In this document: positions 24,769 to 34,537 of the stretch, one piece after another
How positions within the stretch are numbered: position 1 is the first letter of the stretch
Layout of the letters: each line of letters begins with the position of its first letter
Assembly: GCA_964498065.1 (NCBI GenBank)
Contig: CAZCFZ010000005.1
Location: forward strand, 1 to 64,000
DNA from: FEN-1297 sp964498065
GTDB lineage: Bacteria; Bacteroidota; Ignavibacteria; Ignavibacteriales; Ignavibacteriaceae
Reading direction: 5' to 3'
Length of the DNA stretch: 64,000 bases
Position numbers and translations under genes: made by a program
The notes under the pieces: generated by a model
Database searches by the model: none
What the model was told of the DNA's origin: nothing
What the model saw: only the letters and a program-made list of their open reading frames with translations

Positions 24769-26799
24769 TTAATTTGTTATAACCATTTTTTTTACATCAA
24801 CGAATTTACCCACCTTAAAACGATAGAAATAAATTCCCGGGCTTAATCCTTTCGAATAAAATACAATCTTGTTTTTACCGGCAGGAAACGATTTATCAAT
24901 TTCGCTTATCTTATCTATATGAAAATCAAAGAAATCTACCGTAACGGAAGCAGAATCCGGGAGATAAAAACTAATAACCGTGGAATCGGAAAAAGGATTG
25001 GGAGCATTTTGAGCAACAACAACATTGGATGAAGCTGCAAAATAATTTACCCTGGATATATCGCTCACCTGTTTGTTGCCTTGTGTATCAACCTGAATAA
25101 CACGGTAATAAAGAGTTCCTGTTATTTGGGGAACATCATAATACAAATAACTTGCAGCATTGCTTATACCGTTGGATTCGATAGTATCTATATCATCCCA
25201 TTTTAGGCTATCGATTTGCGTCTGCGACGCTCGTTCGATTGTGTAACTGGTAGCTCCTCTTTCATTAGCCGCATACCATGATATCCTTACCGAATCTCCC
25301 TTAATGCTTGTTTTAAAACCGATAATTTGAGAAACAAATGTGCCGGAATTAAAGACTTTTTGAGCGTAAATTTCATTACCATCCTTGCGGGTATTTTTAA
25401 AGATTACTATTGCACCGCCATTTCCGTCCGGTATAAGTGAAAGATAACTTTTAGGAGAATTATAATTTGAAGCAACTTCCAATCCGAGCGAATCCCATTC
25501 GGTATTGCCCCGCTCATTTATTTTTTGTGCATAAATATTTGCAAGCAGCGAATCGGCGCGTCTGTCAACCCAGGCTACAATTACACCATTTTTGCCGTCA
25601 CTAACCATTTTCTGTCCGAACTGTTCTCCATGATACTTTATAACCGGGACGCCGGTTTTATTCCAAATAGGAGTTCCCGCTCTGTTAAACTTCTGAATAT
25701 AAACATCGTTGTCGTTTCCGGTTTCATTTGTCCAGCTTAGTATAAATGATGAATCCGAAACAACAACCTGCGGATTAATTTGATTTCCTTTTAAATCGGT
25801 AACTAGTTTTCCTCCGGCTTTCCACAAACTTTTTCCTTTATAATTTATCAGCTGATGATACATGTCTTTATCTGATTTTTGAGTTTGCCACACTACATAG
25901 ATTGTTTTAGGTCCGGATTTTTTAACAACATAGGTTATTACATTATGGGAAATGTTTGATATAACCTCAGGATTTTTACCCCAGAGTAATTTGCCTGCAG
26001 TATCAACATGCTGCGCTAAAATTTCACTTTTGTTGTTTTTATAGTCAAGCCAAAATATAAAAGCGCCGCCGCTGTCGTCAGGAACAATGGATGTCATGCT
26101 TTTTCTTTTCATTGAACTATAAATATTTATACCGTTGGAGCTGAATAAAGTTTTGCCTTCGGGAGAAATTTTTTGCATCTTTACTTTATATTCACTTGTA
26201 ACAGCCGCTCCCTTGGAAACGAAAGAAGTATAAACGAATCCGGCAGGATCAGATGCAATTGAATATTCGCTTACGGATTCATTTCCTGTTGTTATTTGAA
26301 TCCCGTCTTTAGTCCACAGGCAATTTCCGTTATCTTCAATTTTTTGAACAAACAGGTTCCCGGAGCTTGAAAATGTTAAATCTTTCCACATCACCACGGC
26401 TGTATTCGGCCGGGTTTCAGTACAAACAGGATTTTCTTGAGCGCCGTATAAACCGGATACATGTTTGCCGTCGGCACGAAAACTTATTTTACCGGATGCA
26501 TCTACATGCATAAAATAAATTTGGTAGGGAAAACCGTTTTTATTATCCTGCCAGAAAATAAAAGCGCCTCCGTTTTTATCGCTCGTGGACGAAATATCAA
26601 AAGGATTATTCGTATTTATAACAATTTTTGTATTATGCGAAGTACTGTTTGTCCATTGAGCAAAAGACTTTTGACATATTGAAAAAAAGCCTAACATAAG
26701 AATTAAAAGTTGTATTAAGCGGTTACGACTGTTTACATGAACTGAAAAAATTTTTATTACCTTTAACCAGCAAATCTTAAGCAAAATTAAAATCCTCAT
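24769..26799 (-). CDS. secreted T9SS type A cargo protein with repeated beta-propeller-like blades
   Basis: This 676-residue protein has a hydrophobic leader ending KSFAQ. ATG 26799 gives a leader of about 48 residues, longer than usual; an internal Met at residue 35 would give a typical short signal peptide. The body repeats a blade-like phrase six or more times: GGAFIFWQDNKNG, GGAFIFWLDYKNN, NGVIVAWVDRRAD, GGAIVIFKNTRKDG, each followed by IYAQKV or similar. A Fn3-like segment (ISWYAANERGATSYTIERA) precedes a C-terminal type IX sorting domain, NAPNPFSDSTVISF to VDVKKMVITN. The start overlaps the end of smc by 23 bases. Function is unknown; it is probably cell-surface. Confidence 0.8.
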   Translation of the reverse strand: MRILILLKICWLKVIKIFSVHVNSRNRLIQLLILMLGFFSICQKSFAQWTNSTSHNTKIVINTNNPFDISSTSDKNGGAFIFWQDNKNGFPYQIYFMHVDASGKISFRADGKHVSGLYGAQENPVCTETRPNTAVVMWKDLTFSSSGNLFVQKIEDNGNCLWTKDGIQITTGNESVSEYSIASDPAGFVYTSFVSKGAAVTSEYKVKMQKISPEGKTLFSSNGINIYSSMKRKSMTSIVPDDSGGAFIFWLDYKNNKSEILAQHVDTAGKLLWGKNPEVISNISHNVITYVVKKSGPKTIYVVWQTQKSDKDMYHQLINYKGKSLWKAGGKLVTDLKGNQINPQVVVSDSSFILSWTNETGNDNDVYIQKFNRAGTPIWNKTGVPVIKYHGEQFGQKMVSDGKNGVIVAWVDRRADSLLANIYAQKINERGNTEWDSLGLEVASNYNSPKSYLSLIPDGNGGAIVIFKNTRKDGNEIYAQKVFNSGTFVSQIIGFKTSIKGDSVRISWYAANERGATSYTIERASQTQIDSLKWDDIDTIESNGISNAASYLYYDVPQITGTLYYRVIQVDTQGNKQVSDISRVNYFAASSNVVVAQNAPNPFSDSTVISFYLPDSASVTVDFFDFHIDKISEIDKSFPAGKNKIVFYSKGLSPGIYFYRFKVGKFVDVKKMVITN

Positions 26800-29700
26800 T
26801 AAATCTTACGCTTACTAATTTGGATACTCCCTCTTCCTGCATTGTTACGCCGTATAAAGTATCCGCTGCTTCCATTGTTCTTTTGTTATGTGTTACAACT
26901 ATAAACTGTGTGTCTTTACTGAAGTCCTGAATAATTTTTGTAAATCTATCGATATTTGCATCATCAAGAGGGGCATCAATTTCATCGAGAATACAAAACG
27001 GGCTGGGCTTTACCAGATAAATTGCAAACAGTAAAGCAATAGCAGTTAAAGTTTTTTCACCGCCGGATAGAAGTTCGATAGATGTAGGCCTTTTGCCTTT
27101 CGGTTTTGCAATAATTTCAATTTTGCCTTCAAGCGGGTCGGCGTTTTCTTCCAAGCGAAGATCAGCTTCATCGCCCGGATTAAACAAACCCCGGAATATA
27201 TTTACAAAATTTTCTCTTATCTTTTCAAAGGTATCCATAAATTGATTTTGAGCAGTCTCATTTATTTCTTCTATTGTTTTTACAATATCTTTTTCCGATT
27301 CCAGAAGATCATTTCTTTGTTTGGTAAGAAATTCAAGCCTCTGTTTTTCTTCTTCGAATTCCGAATAGGCTAAAAGATTTATAGGCCCAAGGTTTTTAAC
27401 CTGCTGCTTAAGGTTATGAACTTCATCTGCTCTCTGCTGAAAATCAAATGAATCCAGATCATCAAAATCTTTTATTTCGATTGTAATAGAGTAATTTTCT
27501 TTAATATTATCCTGCAGATTGGTTATTTTCATTGTAAGCTCGTTGAGCTTCATTTCGCTTGCATGAATTTCATCAAGTGTAGTTTCTCTTTTCTTCCTAA
27601 GAACATTTTGATTGCTTTCTTTTTCAGCAATTAATCCCCTGATCTCCTTATACTTCAGATCGATTTCTTTTTCCTCTGCAAGAAGATTCTCTTTCCCGTT
27701 AATCAGCTCATCATTTTCAATCCTTTTTTCTTCAATTGAGTTGGTAAGCGAATTTGATTCTTCAATTGAGGAAGAAATATCAAATTCACGTTTAGTTATT
27801 GATTTCTTAATAGACTCTATAGAATCCTGCGCGCGCTTAATTGAATTTTCCGTATTCTTCTTTCCGCCGAAGAGTCTTTCAAGATCAAGGTTTATTTTAT
27901 TCAGATCTGCAAGTAAAGTGTTGTATTCCTGTTCAAATTTTTTAAACTCTTCTTCAAGTACCCGGTGTTCTTCTTCGGCCTTACTTCTTTCATTTTTAAA
28001 GCCGGTTAAAAATTCATCAAGTTTTGATCTTTCATTATCCAGCTTATTCGATTCAACAGCCAGGTCATTTATTTCCTGCCGTGTTTTTTCTATTTCATCA
28101 TTAGCTTTTTTCTTTTCGAACTCAAACTGTGCAATCTGCTTCTCAACATTTGCAAGATCATTTACTAAAAGCCTGCCTTTTTCGGAAAGTACTTTTAAAT
28201 CGATACTGTTAATTTTTACTTCCAGGCTTTCAATTTCTTTTTGAAGAGATTTCATTTCGGCTTCACGCTTAGGAAATTCTTCTTTAAGATTCTCGAGAAA
28301 TTGTTTTCTTCCGAAGAGAGAATCATCAGGTTTGTATGCCGAGCCTCCTTCAACAGCTCCCGAACTATTAATAAAATCGCCGTCCAGTGTAGTAAAATTA
28401 AATTCTGAGTATTTACCGGATAAGTCAAAGGCCGTTTCAAGCGAATCTACAACAGCAACTCTTTCGAGCAGCCTTTCAAAAAACGGCTTCCACTTTTCCT
28501 CAGTTTGAACGAATCCGATTGACCATCCGAGAAATCCTTTTTCATTTTCCAACCGAGTACTGCGACGTTTAAGTGTGTATATTTGAAACTTTTCAAACAG
28601 CGTTTTTCTTCTGCCGTTTCTAAATCCGGGGACATAAAACGATGCTTTCCCGATTTCATTATTTTTTAAGAACTCGATACCGTTTTTCAAATCATCAAGA
28701 GTTTCAACAAGAATATCGTTCAAATTATTTTTTAAAGCGGCTTCAATAGCAAACCTGTATTTATCTGAAGTATTGCCGGTATGTGCAAGTAATGTTTTAT
28801 TTCCTTTAGCCCAGCTTTCATCCTCTAGAAGGGACTTTGCCCCTTTGGAAACTCCTTCAAGGTTATCGATTAAATTTTGAATTAAATGTATCTTATCTTT
28901 TAGACCGTTTAATACGCTTTTATAATCAAGTTCTTTCTGTTTAAGATTATTTAATTCTTTTTCTAAATTTTCCTTTTCTCTCTGCTTTTGAGTATAAATC
29001 GATTCAGCTTCGTTCAGCCTGCTTTCGGTTTCTTGTTTCTCTAGTTCAAGCACTTCGAGAAAACCAACCGTCTTCGCAATATTGTTTGTCAGTGTTTGTA
29101 TTTTTGCATTTAATTTGCTGATTGAGAGGTTTTTAGATTCTAACGACTTTTCTAAATTGGATAGATCATTCTCTTTATTTGTTATCTCTTTGAACTTTTC
29201 CAGCAGAATATCCGAATGAGATTTTAAATTGTTCCTTTTCTCTTCCAGTTCGGATTTATATTTTAGTAAGGTTTCACCGGCAGATTCTTTTTGTCCGCTC
29301 TTTAAAGAAATTTTATTATCAAACTCTTTTAACGCCGATCCGCTGTCGTTAATAAATTCCTGCGTTTCTTTTAATTGATTATTTAATTCTTCAAGCTCCT
29401 GTTTGTATCTTTCTATATTGCCTTCTAAGGATTTCTTCCTTTCCTCGGCAACAGAAATATGCTTTTGAGAATTGTAAATTCTCTCCGTCTGGGCCGTAAT
29501 TTCATTTCTTTTACTTTTTAACTGATATTCTATTTCGTTTAAGTTAAGCTTAACCGTTTTAAGTTCTTCTTCGATCTTGGAAAGTTCAGACTCAATTGCA
29601 ATCTTGCTTTTATAACTTGCTTCTTTTTGCTCTCTTGACCCTGCTTTCTGTTTCGTAAAAAGAGCCAATTCTCTTTCTGCCAGATCTAGCTCCAGCTCAC

Positions 29701-30367
29701 GAAGTGTAGAAGATATTTTATTGTATTTATCAGCTCTCTTAGCCTGCCGTTCTAATGAATTTACTTTTTTTTCAACCTCGGCTACAATGTCGTTTACTCT
29801 TGTTAAATCGGCCTTCACCTCATCCAATTTTTTTAATGCGAGCCTTCTGCGAAGTTTGTATTTATTAACACCGGCAGCTTCTTCAAACAATACTCTGCGG
29901 TCTTCTGCTTTGCTGCTTAAAATTGTTTCTATCATTTTAAGCTCAATAACAGAATAGGCATTAGCCCCGATGCCGGTATCCATAAAAAGATTTGTTATAT
30001 CTTTAAGCCTGCAGACGTTTTTATTTAAAAGATACTCACTTTCGCCTGAGCGGAAAATTCTTCTGGTAATTGTCACTTCGGAATATTCAGTCGGCAGGAT
30101 TCCCTTACTATTCTGAATGGTAAGCGAAACCTCAGCCATTCCCATCGGCTTTTTATCGTTGGTACCGTTGAAAATAACATTTTCCATTTTATCGCTTCTT
30201 AAAGCGCTGCTGCGCTGTTCTCCAAGGCACCATCTGATTGCATCAACAATGTTTGTTTTGCCGCATCCGTTTGGTCCTACAATGGAAGTAACACCGTTAT
30301 TAAAATTAACAACCGTCCTTAAGGCAAATGATTTGAAGCCAAGTATTTCCAGCTTAGTTAAATACAA
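26777..30367 (-). CDS. smc: chromosome segregation protein SMC
   Basis: The 1196-residue SMC condensin subunit has N-terminal Walker A GPNGCGKTNIVDAIRWC. Two long coiled coils (about residues 170-500 and 670-1020) surround a hinge domain. The C-terminal head has the ABC signature LLSGGEKTLTAIALLFAIYL and Walker B FCILDEIDAPLDD. It folds into a V and compacts chromosomes with ScpAB. The start is TTG (MYLTKLEILGFKSF), which agrees with the family N-terminus. It lies nine bases after the stop of the glycosidase-like gene and overlaps the downstream secreted gene, so transcription is probably joint. Confidence 0.98.
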   Translation of the reverse strand: MYLTKLEILGFKSFALRTVVNFNNGVTSIVGPNGCGKTNIVDAIRWCLGEQRSSALRSDKMENVIFNGTNDKKPMGMAEVSLTIQNSKGILPTEYSEVTITRRIFRSGESEYLLNKNVCRLKDITNLFMDTGIGANAYSVIELKMIETILSSKAEDRRVLFEEAAGVNKYKLRRRLALKKLDEVKADLTRVNDIVAEVEKKVNSLERQAKRADKYNKISSTLRELELDLAERELALFTKQKAGSREQKEASYKSKIAIESELSKIEEELKTVKLNLNEIEYQLKSKRNEITAQTERIYNSQKHISVAEERKKSLEGNIERYKQELEELNNQLKETQEFINDSGSALKEFDNKISLKSGQKESAGETLLKYKSELEEKRNNLKSHSDILLEKFKEITNKENDLSNLEKSLESKNLSISKLNAKIQTLTNNIAKTVGFLEVLELEKQETESRLNEAESIYTQKQREKENLEKELNNLKQKELDYKSVLNGLKDKIHLIQNLIDNLEGVSKGAKSLLEDESWAKGNKTLLAHTGNTSDKYRFAIEAALKNNLNDILVETLDDLKNGIEFLKNNEIGKASFYVPGFRNGRRKTLFEKFQIYTLKRRSTRLENEKGFLGWSIGFVQTEEKWKPFFERLLERVAVVDSLETAFDLSGKYSEFNFTTLDGDFINSSGAVEGGSAYKPDDSLFGRKQFLENLKEEFPKREAEMKSLQKEIESLEVKINSIDLKVLSEKGRLLVNDLANVEKQIAQFEFEKKKANDEIEKTRQEINDLAVESNKLDNERSKLDEFLTGFKNERSKAEEEHRVLEEEFKKFEQEYNTLLADLNKINLDLERLFGGKKNTENSIKRAQDSIESIKKSITKREFDISSSIEESNSLTNSIEEKRIENDELINGKENLLAEEKEIDLKYKEIRGLIAEKESNQNVLRKKRETTLDEIHASEMKLNELTMKITNLQDNIKENYSITIEIKDFDDLDSFDFQQRADEVHNLKQQVKNLGPINLLAYSEFEEEKQRLEFLTKQRNDLLESEKDIVKTIEEINETAQNQFMDTFEKIRENFVNIFRGLFNPGDEADLRLEENADPLEGKIEIIAKPKGKRPTSIELLSGGEKTLTAIALLFAIYLVKPSPFCILDEIDAPLDDANIDRFTKIIQDFSKDTQFIVVTHNKRTMEAADTLYGVTMQEEGVSKLVSVRFNEDFNFA

Positions 30368-30376
30368 ATTATTCCG

Positions 30377-32974
30377 TTATCCCAAAATATGATATTGTTT
30401 GAAAGTCAGTTGAAGATAATCAAAAACCGAATTTTTCATTTGAAAGATTATTAAAAATCCTCCGATTAAGACAAGAACAATAATAATACTGTAGAAATAT
30501 ACGCTTGCCGCATTTATATCGTATATAACGTATATCCCTTTCATTAAGCGATAAAAAATCCAAATTGCAAAAAGAATAAGACCCGCATAAATGTAAAAAT
30601 TTACTGCATCGGCAATTAGAACTCTATACAGAATTATACCGACAGGAATTAAAAGAACTAAAGGTAAAAAAGACCAGATAACTGCAAAATATGCACTGGA
30701 AAAAAATACTTTGTTCCTTACAAAAAAGGAAGCGGCTTTAACAATAATTGCAACGAATATGATAATTAAAAATGACAATATAGTAAGCCATAACAATGAA
30801 GCGAAAGGATGCCAGGCTAAAAAGCTTATTGTATCGATTATTCCGGTACTTCCAAAAGCCAAAAGGATTTTTTCAACAACCACATTTTCTCTGTAATAAA
30901 ACAATAAGTTGCTAATAGTCAATGCAACGGCTGCCGAAACGATTACGGCCAGCACAGTTGAATGATAACCCGACATAATTCTTTGGTCACGAACATCCGC
31001 AAAAAAATTATACGGCCTTAGTAAGGCTCTCGATGAATCTTCTCTAAACTTTCTGCCTGAGTTTACCAAAATCCCCATAATTAATGCAAGCAGCAAACCG
31101 GTAATTACAAAAATCATCGGTGAATCGTCTTTTTTGCTCCCTATCGGGATAGTTACTTTTTCAGCGTTATGTAATTTTGAATATATCACTTTATAAGCCA
31201 ATCTATTAGTTCCTCTATCTTCCCCGCATACTCCAATCTTGTATAAATTATCACTGCTGTATCCGGCAACCAGAGAAGCATAATCGCCTCTGTAATCAAA
31301 CATGGAATTAATAAAGTAACCTGTCATTTGGTTATCGTTGGAGTAATCAATAAGATCTTCAAAATATTTTGCCTGGGCTTCGAAGGAATGTTTATTTACA
31401 TAACCATTCGTATTACCAATGCTTACCGTATAAGTGGCCGAACTGACAAAAACTTTTCCAATGCCGAGTTTTTTCTGCAGATCTTTAAATTGATCATTTA
31501 CTTTGCTAATAGGAGTATTAAAAAGCGTAACTCCATATAAATCCAAATCGTCGATTGGTAAAATATCAAATCCGCTGAATGAAGCATAAGTAAGTTTGTT
31601 TGAATTTTTTTTAACTATGGATGCCAGGCTTTTAATTAAAGCAATTTCAGCGCCGGATTTTCCATAGTATGATCCGCCTAAGCCTATGGCAGCAACAGAT
31701 GAATATTTTTGATATGCTTTGATATAGCTTGCTAAATAATTCTTACATCTTGTAATAAAATTTGGATCCTGCGCCAGTTGTTCGGGAATATTGCCTAAAG
31801 GTAGTTCAATAAATGCAAGCAGTCCGTATTTTTCACATAACTGTAAATAGTAAGGATGGGGAACCGACTTTGCAAATCTTACGCTGTTGAAACCGAGTTC
31901 TTTGATCATTTTTATATCATTTTTCATTTCAGCATAAGTAGCAAGGTTTCCAAAATCATTAAATGACGGAATATATGTTACTCCGTTTAGTAAAAATTTT
32001 TCCCCGTTAAGCGTAAATGTTTTTTCACCGGCTTTTAATGAATAAATGGATAATGATCTATTAATTTCATCAACAAGATTATCTTTGCTTAATATTTCAA
32101 TTTGAACATCGTACGACTGAGGATCGGAAGGAGACCACAAAGTAGGCGAAATTAAATCTATGCTTTGGTTGATATCTTTTTCTTTATATGGTAATATCTG
32201 GAAGGCATAGTCCTTCATAGATATTGTCTTTCCGTTGTTAGGCGAAATAAACTTAACGCTTAATTTATATTGATTATTCAGCGACAAAGAATCGGTAGAT
32301 TTTGTTGATTCACGATTATCTATTTTTGTATATACGTTGACATTAGCTCTTTTTGTTTTAGTATCATATTTATACGATATAGTTAAATCCGTTACGCAAA
32401 CATTCGGCAGTATTTGTATATAAACATCTCTAAATATACCTCCGAAATCCTGTGGAAAAAGAAATCGTTGTTTTAAGGGGATGGTATCTTCGGAATCAAG
32501 TTTGTAAAACAATTTAACAGTTAATAAGTTCGGTTTATCAAAATGAAGTATATCTCTCGGCAGATCGAATTTAAATGGAAAAGAACCGCCTATATGCCTG
32601 TAAATAATTACACCGTTTACCGAAATATCGGCAGTATAATTCAAACCTAAAAAATCCAGTTTCATTTTATGGTTAAGAATTTCATCTTTGGTTAATGAAA
32701 ATTCTTTCTCAAAAACAAGTTCGCCGTCACCCTTAAAAATTGATGGCACGGTAACCGACACTCTGTTTTTTGCCTTGTCGTTATTGTGATAAACACTCCA
32801 TGTTCCGTCTAAAACAATAATATTTCTTGTGGAATTGATATTAAAAAAGGAGGAATCCGATGTATTTATGTGGTATTCAGGTAATTCCTTAAAAACAATT
32901 TGACCGTTAATTGATTGAGTGAAAAGGATAATTATTACAAGAAAAGCAAGTGAGATATATTTGGGAAATCCCAT
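30377..32974 (-). CDS. GH2-like protein without catalytic glutamates, fused to six membrane helices
   Basis: This 865-residue protein starts with a signal-like helix. A GH2 sugar-binding jelly roll comes next (FLGLNYTADISVNGV, FPQDFGGIFRDVYIQI). An immunoglobulin-like domain follows, and then a TIM-barrel region (FTLNGEKFLLNGVTY, MIKELGFNSVRFAKSVPHP, YGLLAFIELPLG). The place where GH2 enzymes carry the acid/base NE reads AIGLGGSYYG (Gly431 region), and the nucleophile strand reads VFVSSATYTV; neither has Glu. From residue 620 six transmembrane helices follow, resembling a small integral membrane domain. So it is probably a membrane-anchored, non-hydrolytic glycan-binding protein (inference). 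It lies just upstream of smc. Confidence 0.75.
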   Translation of the reverse strand: MGFPKYISLAFLVIIILFTQSINGQIVFKELPEYHINTSDSSFFNINSTRNIIVLDGTWSVYHNNDKAKNRVSVTVPSIFKGDGELVFEKEFSLTKDEILNHKMKLDFLGLNYTADISVNGVIIYRHIGGSFPFKFDLPRDILHFDKPNLLTVKLFYKLDSEDTIPLKQRFLFPQDFGGIFRDVYIQILPNVCVTDLTISYKYDTKTKRANVNVYTKIDNRESTKSTDSLSLNNQYKLSVKFISPNNGKTISMKDYAFQILPYKEKDINQSIDLISPTLWSPSDPQSYDVQIEILSKDNLVDEINRSLSIYSLKAGEKTFTLNGEKFLLNGVTYIPSFNDFGNLATYAEMKNDIKMIKELGFNSVRFAKSVPHPYYLQLCEKYGLLAFIELPLGNIPEQLAQDPNFITRCKNYLASYIKAYQKYSSVAAIGLGGSYYGKSGAEIALIKSLASIVKKNSNKLTYASFSGFDILPIDDLDLYGVTLFNTPISKVNDQFKDLQKKLGIGKVFVSSATYTVSIGNTNGYVNKHSFEAQAKYFEDLIDYSNDNQMTGYFINSMFDYRGDYASLVAGYSSDNLYKIGVCGEDRGTNRLAYKVIYSKLHNAEKVTIPIGSKKDDSPMIFVITGLLLALIMGILVNSGRKFREDSSRALLRPYNFFADVRDQRIMSGYHSTVLAVIVSAAVALTISNLLFYYRENVVVEKILLAFGSTGIIDTISFLAWHPFASLLWLTILSFLIIIFVAIIVKAASFFVRNKVFFSSAYFAVIWSFLPLVLLIPVGIILYRVLIADAVNFYIYAGLILFAIWIFYRLMKGIYVIYDINAASVYFYSIIIVLVLIGGFLIIFQMKNSVFDYLQLTFKQYHILG

Positions 32975-33112
32975 CCGTATTTTGCGTCCTATTTATTTAA
33001 ATTAAACCGACAAATATACTAAAGAAAGGAGGGGAAATCAACGTAATTATTGAGGTGACTTCGGGCAAATTAAGCCGGAGCCACCTTTGTTAACTTATTA
33101 TAATTTAAAAAG

Positions 33113-33868
33113 TTACACAGACTTAATGATGCTTATAAAAGAATCAGCTTTAAGACAGGCACCGCCTACTAAAGCCCCGTCAATATCTTTTTGAGACATA
33201 AGTTCCGCAGCATTATCCGGTTTAACACTTCCCCCGTACTGTATTATTAAATTTTCCGCGGCATCTTTGTTATATAATCCGCTTATAATTTCTCTAATGA
33301 ATTCATGAACTTCTTCCGCCTGTGCAGGTGTTGCCGTCTTGCCGGTACCAATTGCCCAGACGGGTTCGTATGCTATTATTATGCTGCTTAATTCATTTAA
33401 TGGAATTTCTTTTAAGCCTTCAACAACCTGTCTTTTAATAACGTCTTTTGTAACACCGGATTCTCTTTCCTGTAAGGTTTCACCGATACAAAAGATGGGT
33501 TTTAAATTACTTTGAAGAGCTTTTTTAATTTTTTTGTTAATTAAACTATCAGTCTCGCCAAAAATTGTTCTTCTTTCGGAATGTCCGAGAATTACATATT
33601 CGCAGCCTACGCTCTTCAGCATTGATGCAGAAATTTCACCTGTATAGGCTCCGCTTTCTTCATAATGCATATTCTGGGCACCTAACTTCATTACGGTATT
33701 TCTTGTTAATGAACTAACCTCTTGCAATGAAGTATACGGCGGGCATATAATTACATCGCAGTTTATTTTTTCGCTGCTCAATCCGGCGGATAATTTAGAA
33801 ATTAAATTTTGAGATTCACTTAAATTATTATTCATTTTCCAATTGCCGGCAATAACTTTTTTTCGCAT
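33113..33868 (-). CDS. tpiA: triosephosphate isomerase
   Basis: TpiA interconverts dihydroxyacetone phosphate and glyceraldehyde 3-phosphate. The 251-residue TIM barrel begins with GNWKMNNNL (catalytic Lys and Asn). It contains the active His in YVILGHSERRTIFGE and the catalytic Glu in IIAYEPVWAIGTGKTATPAQAEE, and ends with YGGSVKPDNAAELM and GALVGGACL. All active-site residues are present and length is standard. It is monocistronic: a spacer of about 140 bases separates it from the GH2-like gene, and a long palindrome-rich region lies upstream. Confidence 0.98.
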   Translation of the reverse strand: MRKKVIAGNWKMNNNLSESQNLISKLSAGLSSEKINCDVIICPPYTSLQEVSSLTRNTVMKLGAQNMHYEESGAYTGEISASMLKSVGCEYVILGHSERRTIFGETDSLINKKIKKALQSNLKPIFCIGETLQERESGVTKDVIKRQVVEGLKEIPLNELSSIIIAYEPVWAIGTGKTATPAQAEEVHEFIREIISGLYNKDAAENLIIQYGGSVKPDNAAELMSQKDIDGALVGGACLKADSFISIIKSV

Positions 33869-34537
33869 TTTTTCCTCTAATTTTAAATTGAGTTTAATTT
33901 TTCGATAATTATCTTATCAAACTTACAAAAGATGATTATTTACTTCAATTTTTAAGGTTAAATTATATTAGACCAAAATATACTTTAAATAATAGGACAA
34001 ATGTTTGCGGTTTCTTAATTAGATAAGATAATAAGGTTAATTTTTTCTAGGGTAACTTTGTTATTAAGGTTAAAACAGGAAATAAGGTTTTAAAGTGGAA
34101 TTATATTCTACAAACCTGTTGTTCGAAACTAATATTAAAACCGTTGTCCGAAGGACTCCTTTGGAGAAACGGTTGCAATGTGAGTCCTTATATCATTAAC
34201 GCCGGGATTAATCCCGGCGTTAATAAAAACAATTATTTATAATTCAACTGTTTTAATTTAACTGCCAAACGGCAGACAGTTTATAAGTTATGAAATCTAT
34301 TTCGGACAATGGGTTCTACAGTAATCTAAAAAGATTACAGAGCAAAGGAAAACCTTATTACATTTATAAATCTTAGTAACAATTATCAAGCTTATTATCT
34401 GCTTCACATTTTTTTTGAAGAGTTATTGTTTAAATTGAATTCATTGAAAAATTTTTAAATTATTAACAACAACCATATCAAAATAAAAATATAAGAGCTA
34501 TTTTAATTATCCATATTTTCAGTTAAGGAGATTTATT
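33869..34537. other. 669-base non-coding region between divergent tpiA and MFS gene, with four palindromes
   Basis: No gene is evident. Both flanking genes point away, so two promoters lie here. Besides AT-rich DNA it carries four inverted repeats: 34139-34174 (AACCGTT/AACGGTT outer arms, CTCC-TTT-GGAG inside), 34196-34223 (28-base perfect palindrome), 34262-34275 (CTGCC-AAAC-GGCAG) and 34321-34338 (GTAATCT-AAAA-AGATTAC). The CTCC/GGAG hairpin is related to the cluster at 6463-6606. Confidence 0.6.
34196..34223. repeat. 28-base perfect palindrome centred on CGGGATTAATCCCG
   Basis: TTAACGCCGGGATT is followed immediately by its reverse complement. In a GC-poor region the eight consecutive G/C positions per arm stand out. 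It could be an operator for a dimeric regulator, a cruciform, or a member of the interspersed palindrome family. Confidence 0.6.

Noticed and set aside
27612..28244. 210-residue plus-strand frame inside smc
   Set aside because: It is antisense to a coiled-coil coding region, has Ser/Phe-rich low-complexity composition and no ribosome site; it is a shadow of smc.
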